Assembly (NCBI RefSeq): GCF_019925205.1
Contig: NC_083560.1
Coordinates: forward strand, 147,704,526-147,768,525
Direction: 5' to 3'
Origin: Metopolophium dirhodum
Lineage: Eukaryota > Arthropoda > Insecta > Hemiptera > Aphididae
DNA length: 64,000 nucleotides
The notes under the pieces are model-generated. The model saw nothing but the letters and a program-made list of their open reading frames with translations. It searched no databases and was not told the origin of the DNA. The translations under genes were made by a program, and so were the position numbers. Shown one piece after another: positions 1-9,909 of this stretch (the stretch's first letter is position 1; each line of letters starts with the position of its first letter).

Positions 1-208
1 TATTATCAGTCAAGTAATTTGCAGTAGTTAATATTTGACTACCGAAATATTCATGCAAAGGTTTATTACAAATAACATTATCACCATCAGATTCTGCTTT
101 CAATTTATACTCGTTTTCCTTTGCCAAATTATAATCATTAATATCAATGTCAAATACAGATTCTAGTTCTTCTTTAACTCTCCTCCTTTTTATTCTTTCA
201 CTTGTCAT
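1..208 (-). CDS. Unknown gene, first exon or N-terminus, cut by the window edge
   Basis: An open frame starts at ATG 208-206 on the minus strand and runs off the left edge (69 codons). The N-terminus is basic (KRRR near residue 8), followed by acidic and Asn/Lys-rich residues. There is no stop in the visible part, in DNA where chance frames of this length are short. I do not recognise the family. It could be the first exon of a transposon-encoded protein, since every other coding segment nearby is one. The ATG is the first in frame. Confidence 0.4.
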   Translation of the reverse strand, partial: MTSERIKRRRVKEELESVFDIDINDYNLAKENEYKLKAESDGDNVICNKPLHEYFGSQILTTANYLTDN

Positions 209-993
209 TTTAATAATTTCAATATTATCATATATTTTTTTTTAGAAAAAATCAGAATAAAACAACTATCTAAGTATTACTGGCTTACAATATAGTTAAG
301 GGTTATATATTACATTATCACCCCTCAGAATTTTTTTTTTACTGTACAATTTTTAATCATGAAATTAGGTAGTATAATTATATTTAGTCACTTTGTTTAT
401 TAATTAGTGCAATAATTATGATCAGTTTGAATTTTGATATGCAATTTATTCTATTTAAAAGGTTTATGGTGTATTGCATCAACAATTTATTAAATTTAAC
501 GGTTATACCAATACAAATATATTTTAATTGGATGTTAAATCATCAGGTATAATCTATAACAACTACCTATATTATATCAGCTAGGTAGGTAATAATAGTA
601 AACAAATATTATTAATTATTATTAGCTATTATACAGTAATAATAGTATTGTATAGGTAATTAATAAGCAAATATTAACAATAGTAAAATAACTAAAGTAA
701 TAATACCTATGAGTAGTAAGAATCTGACATAATAGATAAATGTGGGATAAAATATATGTCAGCTATAGTTGACTATTTAATATACTTATACTTATTATAA
801 TATAGGTATATATAGCTATATAATAGCTAATATAAAATATAACAATTAAATATATCTACCTACTATATTATAACCTAGGTATACTAGCTATAACTGAAGT
901 CATGGTATAAACAACATGGTATGATAAATTAACCTATTAAATTAATTATTAACCATTATACCTATACATAAAATTGAATATGGACATTAGTCC
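209..993. other. AT-rich intergenic stretch, nothing recognised
   Basis: Low-complexity AT-rich DNA with many TACCTA/TAGGTA and TATA tracts. No coding frame, RNA gene or repeat boundary could be supported. Confidence 0.5.
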
Positions 994-1127
994 TGTAACG
1001 TGCCCCAGTCAATAGTATTGAAGGATGATGGAATAAATGTAAATCTCGAGTGTTTAGTATAATATGTTTGATTTATTTAACTTTTTCAACTGTGATAGAT
1101 TATATAAAAATTACTTTAAGTCCAAAT
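994..1127 (-). repeat. LTR fragment (family B) abutting the polymerase gene
   Basis: About 130 bp match 6564-6697 closely, beginning TGTAACGTGCC and sharing the AAGGATGATGGA block and the tail TGATTTATTTAA...AAGTCCAA. At 6564 this is the end of a complete solo LTR in minus orientation. Here only that end is present. The polymerase-like reading frame loses family resemblance exactly where the repeat starts, so this insertion or junction probably truncated it. Confidence 0.6.
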
Positions 1128-3292
1128 ATACTTTATGATTTTCATGAGAAAATTTGGTTTTGCATAAATTACAAGTATTACATGTTTCATGTGTTCTCCG
1201 CTGTTCAATAGTGAAAATTATAGGGGTGTTTGTTTTGAGTAGTTTTTCAATTTTTTGACCTATATTCACAATACTATCTATAAAATGTCTCGCCACGTCT
1301 TTATTATTTTCATTTCCACGGTAAATTACAGGTGATGTCGGAATTCCGAATTTTTCAAGCAGTTCCACTGGTATTTCTTCATTTGCTTTAACCATAAACC
1401 CATAGCTCATGGGCTCGTGTTCTTGAAAAGCTGTTGTTTTTTCTCCAATTTTCTCATCACTTTTCTTTAGAATTGCTTCGAAATCCGCGTAAATTACTAT
1501 AGGATGACGTTGCGTTTTATCCCATGCAGTAAACTCGAGTATTGATCCGGGTTCAGGTAACTGAGGTAGTATGGGCTTGTGTTCTCCACATATTAATTTA
1601 TGTTGTTCAAGTCCTGCAACTCCGTTTAATTTATATTTGTATTGTTGTTTATCGAATGATGTAAAGCACTGTTTGCAGAAAATTAACTGTCCATTATGTT
1701 TGGTTTTTAGAGTACTAATGAGTCTTGAAAAATTAGAGATGTAACTATAGTGTGTGTTATCGTCTTGGTCTGAAATTCGTAAAAGATCAAAGTGATCGGG
1801 TTTTTCTTCATGTACTACTTTTAGTGGAAATACTTTATATTCCGGAAATTTTGGTGGTTGGAATTGTTTATCGATACCATAAACATTGACGGAGACGTTT
1901 GGATTATTTTTTTCAAAAATTTTAATCTGATGTAGTGGTGTTGGAAATGATAGATTTGTAAAATTATATTTTTCTTGGTGTTTAAAATAATTATCACTAA
2001 CACGATGTTTATTATTTCCTGTGATATGTTTTGCTAGGATCGCCCATTTGAAGCATTGTGAGTCTAAGTTCTGCGGATTAATCACAGCTTTTTTATTTTC
2101 TATTGCGTCTGGTAGTTGTATGTATTATGATCCACCCATAGGTTTATATTTATATACACCTAACATTAAACCGTCTATACATTGTAATGTGAAACCACTA
2201 CCCTTGCTTGTATACTCGTCTTGCTCTTTCATTAATTTAGCGAATGCCTCTTCAACAGTTTCCTGTACTCCGGTATCACAGAAAATCGTCTTAGCCGATG
2301 TTTTAAAAGCACGGTTTTCCGATGAATATTCCACATTCGGTATATTATATGTCGCCTCAAGCTTTAAATTAAACTTGATCGGATTTTTACTCGCAATTGA
2401 TTTTAGTAAATCGACTAGTTTGGATTTAATCGAGTCAAGAAAGTAGATATAGTTTTGAATATTGTTGGTATTTTTCACGTAATACCAGGTAATTGCATGA
2501 TTTGATGATATAGAGATTTGTGTAAATCCTGAAGACTACGAGATTTAAACGTAATTTTTTAGCCTAACAGCCGACGTTGTATTTGCACTGGAGACACGTT
2601 TGCCATTATCGAGCGTAGTGTATGAATCTTTTATTTTTTAAAAAAAAAAAACTTATTAGTTAATAGCACGCTTATAAAAAAAAAATGCTAACCTTGAAAA
2701 TCATAAAGTCCGAGATCCTCAGCGTCATTCACGTTACTCCAAAATTCGTCCATCGTGTTATCTCGTTCTGGTGATAAGCGATCATTTTGTCCGAAAAGAT
2801 CGTTAACGTCTAGAACCTCCCAGCATTCATTCACGTTACTCGTAAATTCGTCCCTCGCGTTATCTCGAATGGGTGATAAGCGGACATTTTGTTTATCTCG
2901 TGCAGTTGATACGCAATCTTTACGAACGGATGATGGACCAGGCTGTAAGTCTGGTACGAAAACGTGTGGCGCGATTTGTACTATACCTGATAAAACATTT
3001 GAAATACAATAATAATAATAAATATTTAAAGTGGATACAAAAATACATACCATGAACATTTTTCAAATGTTTATTGAGACCGGTCTTATAACTGAACAGT
3101 GAACGTAATACCACACCTAATACATTGGATACGCTCGGCGTTGTGATTTTTTTCGTGTCTAGTTAGACTACGTTTCACCGTGAATTCCAAAGGACATTGT
3201 CGACATTTAAACATTTCGAGATGTGTTTTTCGGTGAGCGATCAAATTTGACTTGTATACGAATTTCAAAAAACATTGTTCGCATTTAAACAT
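1128..3292 (-). pseudogene. C2H2-finger / protein-primed DNA polymerase B-like gene (Polinton type), truncated
   Basis: Minus-strand spliced gene. Exon 1 (3292-3051) encodes C2H2 fingers beginning MFKCEQC. Two are complete; the third has its Cys pair (CIRCGITF) and its His half (FSYKTGLNKH) in different frames, consistent with a 7-nt insertion of TTCACTG type. The donor is CATG|GTATGT at 3051 and the acceptor TTATCAG at 2987. Exon 2 (2986-2693) carries two 34-residue repeats starting RLSPxRDN and ends AAG|GTTAGC. Exon 3 (about 2520-1128) encodes the family signature KYKPMGGS, then an in-frame TAA at 2127-2125, then NPQNLDSQCFKWAILA, a CxxC pair and VIYADFE, the Exo I motif of B-family polymerases. 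The rest of the exonuclease and all polymerase motifs are missing beyond the LTR fragment. Such finger-plus-PolB genes are common in arthropods; the Polinton assignment is inference. Confidence 0.7.
2693..2986 (-). repeat. Tandem 102-bp (34-aa) repeat inside exon 2 of the polymerase-like gene
   Basis: The block AAATTCGTCC...TTATCTCG...GGTGATAAGCG...ACATTTTGT occurs at about 2742 and again at 2844, a period of 102 bp. The protein repeats RLSPIRDN / RLSPERDN and DEFTSNVN / DEFWSNVN. The copies differ mainly by substitutions and keep the frame, which suggests past selection on the protein. Confidence 0.7.
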
Positions 3293-3567
3293 TTTAAAAT
3301 AAATGAACAAGAAAAATTAAAACGTTATATGATGATTACGTGCGTAGTATTGACACAGAGCGATCGAGAGAACTATAGGTTAATATGGTACGACAAAATA
3401 TCATCAACTACGGGGAGTAATGAATGTGTGTGTGTATTATATTTCTGTATGCTATGCAGGAAGCTACATGTTCGTTAAAGTTGTTTACGTTTACAAACGG
3501 AAAACATTTTTGTAATAATTCTCGAATGCCATGCGTGCGAAAACATTTAAAGATTATGCTAACGCCA

Positions 3568-4010
3568 ATGTGATAACTGATAACATAGATATGATAACGC
3601 GGTGGCGGGCTCACGCGCGTTCGCAGCGGCCTTTGTAAGGTGTAGCGTTGGTGGTGGTGATGGTGGTGGTGGTGGTTGGGAGAAATTATAGAATGTTTAT
3701 TGTTAGAAATATCAGTGGAATATTATATGTTCAAGTCACTGTGATAATGATGTGTGTATAATTGTTTATATATATGTAAGTACCTATGTATATTATATGT
3801 AGACTATATTATAATAATTTTGAATGTGTGTTTGTTTGAGATGTATAACGTGTATTTATGTATGTATATATGTATGTGTGTTTGTACGTAAGTGCGTATG
3901 TAGGTATTTATAGATGTGATAACTGATAACATAGGTATGATAACGCGGTGTCGGGCTCGCGCGCGTTCGCGGCGGCCCTTTGTAAGGTATAGTGGTTGTG
4001 GTGGTGGGGG
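3568..4010. repeat. Direct duplication of a GC-richer segment flanked by GT-rich microsatellites
   Basis: About 110 bp at 3568-3682 (GATAACTGATAACATAG, GATAACGCGGTG, GGGCTC, CGCGTTCGC, GGCC, TTTGTAAGGT) recurs at 3915-4010 with few changes. Between and after them are GTATGT-rich tracts and (GGT)n runs. No credible coding frame is present; the long minus-strand frame across 3804-4445 is simple-sequence translation. The remaining sequence between 3293 and 4635 shows nothing else except the tRNA-like block at 4096. Confidence 0.55.
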
Positions 4011-4095
4011 GAAATTATACATCTCGTACGTATGTGAACGATTGTCGTAAACACCAGTTAAATGAGATAGAATATACCTTGTAAACATAAGCGAG

Positions 4096-4165
4096 TAAGT
4101 TGCACAGCGGTGTGGTTGTCGTATGGGAAGCGACCGGTTCGAGTTCGTATCCCGGTTCGGCGAAA
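4096..4165 (+). repeat. tRNA-like Pol III promoter block, SINE candidate
   Basis: An A-box-like TTGCACAGCGG (about 4100-4110) lies some 26 bp before an exact-looking B box GGTTCGAGTTC (4136-4146). Between them GTCG...CGAC could form an anticodon-like stem, and CCGGTTCGGCG resembles a degenerate T-arm end. The block is followed by an A/T-rich tail. The arms do not fold into a clean cloverleaf, so a tRNA-derived SINE or tRNA relic is likelier than a working tRNA. Confidence 0.4.
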
Positions 4166-4635
4166 AATTTTTAAAATTATTTTCCGCGGCTAATTGATAG
4201 GGAAGAGTGGCGGGGGGAATATCGTATAAGTGCGTGATTGATGGTGGGGGGTATATGAAGAGCGTGGTAGCGGGGGGAATGTCGTGTACGTATGTGATAG
4301 ATCTGCTCAACCCATGGGTTGTGCAGAGGTGTAGAGATGTATAGATGTATGTGGGATGTGCAACGGGCTTCGCGGGATGTGCCATCAGGTATAGGGATGT
4401 GCTAGCAAGATGCGGTTCCAGAACTCTCTTTTTTATCCTACTCATAAGAGTGAAAGTTTGGAGATATCAGGGTTGTTAATATCCGATTCTAAGTCAATGA
4501 AGAACATAGGGAGAGGTGCCTTGGATTGTCTGTGAAGTACATTCATAATTAAAGCTACCTATAATATTTGTGTGGATTTTTGTTTTAATATAATATTTGT
4601 TATTTGTTACATAATAATATATAGAAGCTTATTAA

Positions 4636-4700
4636 ATGCAGTTAAACTTGAACGAAAATGAAAATATTTTACATAGCCATGGAAATAATACTTATACTTA
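4636..4700 (+). repeat. Duplicated first exon upstream of the DUF4806-like gene
   Basis: ATGCAGTTAAACTTGAACG at 4636 repeats the start of the exon at 4892 (ATGCAGTTAAACTTAAACG). The upstream TTATTTGTTACATAATATATAGAA is also shared (about 4600 and 4852). The copies are about 256 bp apart and encode nearly the same peptide MQLNLN. The upstream copy lacks a clear donor, so it looks like a relic of tandem exon/promoter duplication. Confidence 0.55.
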
Positions 4701-4891
4701 ACTCATTGAGTTTCTTACAATATATTCTATATACATTATATACATTATTTATTTTTTTTAACCATTAATTTACAACTTTAACTATATAATCAATAAGTAG
4801 ATTTAATATTGTGTATAATATTCATTTTTGTTTAAACATAATATTTTAATTATTTGTTATTTGTTACATAATATATAGAACCGTGTATGCA

Positions 4892-5971
4892 ATGCAGTTA
4901 AACTTAAACGGAGATGAAAATATTTTATTGAGTAATGAAGGTAATAATAAAGTGTTTAATAATTTAAATATCCAATTTTGCTTTTTAGGTTTTTTTATAG
5001 TTTTTATCATTTTTATATCGGTTGCTAGATAGAAGCCAAAATACTATACAGTTTATTGGACAAAACGTTGATAGTAGTTTACAAAACAGGCAAGGTAATA
5101 ATATCTATTAATATTATATTAGGTAATTGTGTATAAAAAAAAATATTAAATTCTTTTTTTTACTTGTTTCAGATACAAGATCTGATGCATTGCCACCTAT
5201 CAGATATAATTTTGATTCAGATTTATCAAATTATCAAGGTAAACATTGAATTAAGTATACCTATAACAATATTTTTATTTTTAATAATGATAAAAAAAAT
5301 TTTTTCAGCATCTAATAATCATAGTAATGATGTGCCCACAGAATTTATGAATTCAACAAATATGTTTTTAAATAGATTGGACAAAAAGTTAGATGTGCTT
5401 TTAGAACATATAAGACATCCTCCTAGCGCACAAAACGTTCCATTTGATGACTTGGTTTTAAATATGTTTCCATTAAAAGATATTGCAGAGATAAGTGATA
5501 TGGAGGAAAACTTAAAAAATGATGAATATAAACTAAAAATAGTAAGAATAGTAAAATTTAATTTTAATTTTGTATTATATTTGTTTTGTATTATTTTTTT
5601 AGACTCATTTTATACATTCAGTTGGTGGAACAAATTTAAAAATCTTCGTCAAAAGAGTACTCTCAAAAATATTTACAAATAAATTATCTTCTGTATGTTC
5701 TTGGACAAGGTTCAAGAATAATTTTCGACTAGATAGTCACATTAATTCTGTCTTCATAATTTGAAGATATTAAAACGTAATTATTTATTGTATTTATTGT
5801 TTTCATCTATTTAATGTGTGTTCCCACTTGCAATAAAATAATATTATTACAATTTTAGAAATTTCTCATGATAATTATCAAATGACTAACAGCAGCTTTG
5901 AATGTCACGTAAAAGATTGGTTCCGTCATGGAAGCCAACGTTTGGCACGCGAAGAAACCAGCAAGCAGTGA
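4892..5971 (+). pseudogene. Small multi-exon DUF4806-like gene, probably decayed
   Basis: Exons in consistent phase: 4892-4940, 5029-5094, 5173-5238, 5309-5541, 5603-about 5760 and 5859-5971, all with GT/AG borders (for example AAG|GTAATA, TTTCAG|AT, AAATA|GTAAGA). Exon 4 holds a hydrophilic helix (FLNRLDKKLDVLLEHI) and FPLKDIAEISDMEENL. Exon 5 starts with THFIHSVGGTNLKIFVKRVL and ends in CSWTRFKNNF. This resembles the DUF4806 pattern of insect proteins (FPL..., GG..., W.G/F) from memory. Exon 6 gives FECHVKDWFRHGSQRLAREE and a TGA at 5969. Exon 5 reads into TGA at 5762 with no good donor before it, so the link to exon 6 is broken or alternative. Function of the domain is unknown. Confidence 0.5.
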
Positions 5972-6559
5972 AATGTCACTGAAATATTTTGTACAGTAAG
6001 ATTAAGTAAACAATATAATTATATTATATTATATTATGGCTAGGTATGGTTCCATTGATGTAGCTTGGAGTAAATAATAAAATATTGAGGGATATTCTTA
6101 AAAACCATATTTCATAAAGAGGCTCTACTCTTTCCCCAATTGTATTCTGCACTGATATGGTTATAACTTTGAACACATAATCTTGGATTCTATTGTAAAA
6201 TAATAACACACCCTAACCCATCATATCGCAATAGAACATCTATTTTACTTCTCCGATACCAGATATTGCACACAGGGATGTGCTGATAATTGTTTTTTAA
6301 CATAAATAATTGAAAATTAATTTCGTTAATTTTACATCGTTAACTGTATTGTATATATAAGTTGCGAGTTTCTTTCGACGATAATAATCTTCCATTTTTT
6401 AATTAAATATCCTAATTTATGGTTTAACATAATTTCATATAAATTTGAAAACTAATTAATTTTAAATTAAATATTTATTATTATCAGTATCGTATGCAGT
6501 TATACTCAACATTATATTTGTATTAAAACCTAATCATATTAGTATTTTTTAACTGAACT
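5972..6559. other. AT-rich intergenic stretch, nothing recognised
   Basis: Short frames only, with runs of ATTATATT around 6015. No gene or structured repeat could be supported. Confidence 0.45.
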
Positions 6560-6563
6560 ACCG

Positions 6564-7148
6564 TGTAACGTGCCGCAGTCAAAGAATAGAAGGATGATGG
6601 AAATAATAAAGATCTTGAGTTTATGGTATAATATATTTGATTTATTTAATTTATTCTACTGTGATTGATATAAAAAATACTCCAAGTCCAATTATATGAC
6701 TGAAGCTAGCGAGATGTGACTATAGTTAACTAATGACTGTTCTTGAGCTAGTCAATTGTTCGTCTGATCAACGCTTGTCCATCAGCTCTCCTCGATGGGT
6801 CAGTCCCTGTTCCTTCTTTATTCTGTATAACCGTACATAGTCATCTTGCGGTTAGGCCTACCGTGGGATTGCCACACGCTTTGCACACGTATATGTGTTG
6901 TTGTTGTGCATTTGTGGTGTTTTATTCCATATAACCACACAAGATCTATACGGACATATTATACGAGTTATTTATATACGTAGTCATATATATTGACGCA
7001 CGCCGTCCATGGTCACGCGCTCGATATCCGTTGTACTACTACACACGCGGCGCGTACTATATAATATTATGATTACGTATACACTTTGACACTGCCTAAA
7101 TAAGTGTTATATATTGGTTAATCGGGTAAATAGCCACAGCTCGCTACA
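6564..7148 (-). mobile_element. Solo LTR, family B, with 4-bp TSD ACCG
   Basis: Read on the minus strand the 585-bp segment starts TGTAGCGAGCTGTGG and ends GGCACGTTACA, the TG...CA ends of an LTR. It is flanked by ACCG on both sides (6560-6563 and 7149-7152), a 4-bp target duplication as made by many Ty3/gypsy integrases. No internal retroelement sequence adjoins it, so it is a solo LTR left by LTR-LTR recombination. The fragment at 994 belongs to the same family. Confidence 0.75.
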
Positions 7149-7935
7149 ACCGTTCTATAGTAAAATAATTACATTTTGGTTATTAAAATAAATATAGTTT
7201 TTTAAATAATTTAAATTTAAGTTTAAAATTGTTGTTTTCCTAGTTAAATTTAATTCATTTAGTTAAACTTGATGTTGATCTGGTTTCTTTTCAAAAAATT
7301 TTCGTAGTAAATCTGGTTTTCATATAGGAATAATAGTTATTCATTAGCGATATTCTCACGACAGGTAATATTATTATAGGTCGACCTCGCATACGTTCAA
7401 TTTTTAGATTTTTCGTGAGTCTGTGATATTGCAGCAGAAATAAGTACTAAATCGGTACGTTGATAATTTGTGAATTCAAAATCGATTATAACTAATTTAT
7501 CTTTCGGACTTTCGGTTTTTGCCTGTAAATATATAAAATTCTTTTAAAATATTAAAATTCTTTTATCGATCTATAATTTTAATATTAAATATTATTATAT
7601 GTAAATAATATTTTATAACTAAACATATAATTTTATCCTATTTTACTTTTAATTTTTTTAAATAAATTGATATTTACTAAATATATTTTAATTGAACATA
7701 ACATATCTACCGAGTTATTAATTTTCAAATTTTATATAAATTTTAGATTATTGAAAATATTTTATTTTTATTTTATCTAATAATACAATTTAATTTTATA
7801 TTCATTTATTTAGTATTTTATGTTTTAATATAATAATTTTCGATTTATATTTTTTTAATTCATACTAAGTGTTGCCAGTGGGCAGCTTCTTATTCAATTT
7901 CTCACGTTCTGTATTCTCTTAACACATAAGCTTAT
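7149..7935. other. AT-rich stretch, nothing recognised
   Basis: Mostly A/T, with no coding frame above chance. A TATTTT-rich block around 7700-7860 resembles one at about 40900-41100 in style only. Confidence 0.4.
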
Positions 7936-8478
7936 TGTAACATGCTGCCCCTTCAGGGATTCACTATGTAGATGATTTTGAAAATAATAGTAGTCAATTA
8001 GAATAGTAAATGCAATGTGTTTATTATAACAGAATAAAATGTATATATCGTCGTGCTAGTAGTGGTAGTCGTCCTGCATATGGCTAGTGGCGTGAAGTCG
8101 CTTCTGTGTTGCTGGTCCAGGTACATCTGCTTATGCTGTGCTCCCAGCCCTCCTATATATGATGTCGGTTCCTTTTATGGATCCTGCGCGTGGACAGGGT
8201 GTCCTTGAGGTGGATGTTGCTGGTTCACATAGTTGTTATTCTCGCAATTTAGTGAAACTGCCGCCTCGTAATGATAATTTGTTGTTGCCCGCTCTTCTTG
8301 ATTAGCTTGCCAAAATAGAATGTGGTTTCTAACTATGAGGTTACGTCTAGAAGATCATAACAACTCAAGGAGGACTGCCTCTGTGAGTAGAGTAATACTT
8401 ATACACTAATGCGTGAATCAATTACCTTGAAATTATACCTAAAATTATATATTCCGTACGTAAAGCTATTCCTTTACA
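7936..8478 (-). mobile_element. Solo LTR, family A
   Basis: This is about 85-90 percent alike by eye to 39980-40510 and to 10060-10549 (the latter in opposite orientation). Shared blocks include CTGCCCCTTCAG, CACTATGTAGATGATTT, CCAGCCCTCCTATATATGA, GTTTCTAACTATGAGG and GCTATTCCTTTACA. Read on the minus strand it has the TGTAAAGG...AACA ends. No internal region is attached and I find no matching 4-bp duplication at its flanks (TTAT versus CCTC), so it may be a recombination product. Confidence 0.7.
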
Positions 8479-8512
8479 CCTCCCTGCCAAAAAAAAGATT
8501 ATTAGCCTGTAA

Positions 8513-8720
8513 AGCCGTGTCCAGACCAAGAAACAATTGTCGGAAACACATGTTTTCGACATTGTCGTCGACAAACTTTTGAGTATGTTTTTAAAATTTT
8601 GTCGCCGACAGGGTCCGTGACAATGTCGTCGACAAAATTTTTTTTTTTTTTGTGATCGGCCGAGTAGCTGTAAACTTCAAAGGATGTTTACAAACATTGT
8701 CATCGACAATGTATCGGCAT
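8513..8720 (+). repeat. Left TIR and subterminal palindromic motifs of Harbinger A
   Basis: After the TIR there are four short near-palindromes of the form TGTCGTCGACA: 8563, 8600 (TGTCGCCGACA), 8624 and 8698 (TGTCATCGACA). The right end has TGTTGACAACA at 24304 and TGTCGGTAAC copies. Clusters of this kind commonly serve as transposase or accessory-protein binding sites; that role here is inference. Confidence 0.5.
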
Positions 8721-9909
8721 GTCCAGACCTGTCGTCGTTGTCACAGAAACATTTTGATATTTTTATGAAATTGTACTATTTTGTGTTTAGTAAGTTCAGT
8801 TGGTCGATTTACTCACTACTGATCACTTTAAATATTGTAATATACGTATTTGCTATTATTCGTTAATACCTACCATAGAGTTATCTAGAGAAAAAGTGTG
8901 TCAATTAATTGATTTGTACTATGAAAGACCAGTACTATGGGACCAAACGCTGTCAGATTATAAAAATAAGTTTAAAAAAAATGACGCGTGGTGTGAAATT
9001 TCAAAAATAATGAACATTGACAAAGCAGACATTGAAAAAAAATGAAAAATGTTATTGGCCAATTTTATCGCGAATGCAAAAAGACGAAGTCAGGTGTTGG
9101 AACTGACGAAGTTATGGAGTAAAAATGGTTCGCTTTCAATTCTTTGATGTTTTTAAAGGATAAAAACAAACCTCGTGTAACGTCTGATGCTGGAATTGAA
9201 GTAAGTAAATTATAAATTACATTATTATGTAATACTTTTTAAATACAGAGTGATGTGTATATATTAAACTGTTTTAACATTATGAGAATCTTACTTACTA
9301 TAACATTTTTAAACAATTTAATTTTTCATCAACACATACATAGGTCTTAATAACATTGGTTTAATAAAATAAGACTAATATGCTTACAGTCAAAATATTT
9401 GGCTTCAATGCTTCCATATTAAAATTATAGGTACATATGAGTTATTATATACTAGTTATTATATGCCTACTGATTTATGTTTCATTATAATACATACTTA
9501 ATAACGTATGTCAAGTTTGGTTTAAAACTACAAATTTAATTTATTATACAGTCCAAATATGAACTCATAATATACAAAACAAAATATTAGGTTAGCTTTA
9601 CTTTTTCAACAACACACATAATATTTATTATACAGTTTACAATATGTAATATTTTCATTTCAATATCTACGTAAGTCATTACCTATACATTTTTCTAATA
9701 AATCGACTTTTAAATTATGCCACTATATACTGATTGAAAGATCATATAATAATATGAGTTTAATTTTTTAATGAATAATACTTAAATGGTTCAATACTTT
9801 ACAATTTGTAAATATTTGATTTACAATTATTCTTATGATACAATGAGAGTCAGCCTAACTGATTTGTGTTTTTTTTTTTTTTTTTATTTTAACATCAATA
9901 GTTGTCTTG

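Noticed and set aside
2021..2446. 141-codon plus-strand frame
   Set aside because: It is antisense to the PolB-like exon, which has recognisable motifs on the minus strand.
4096..4165. Functional tRNA gene
   Set aside because: The acceptor and T stems do not pair cleanly and no proper anticodon loop can be drawn; kept only as a SINE/tRNA relic.
3804..4445. 213-codon open frame on the minus strand
   Set aside because: It translates GT-rich microsatellite and the duplicated block. The composition (Thr/Ile/Tyr/His runs) is low complexity, and it crosses the tRNA-like block.
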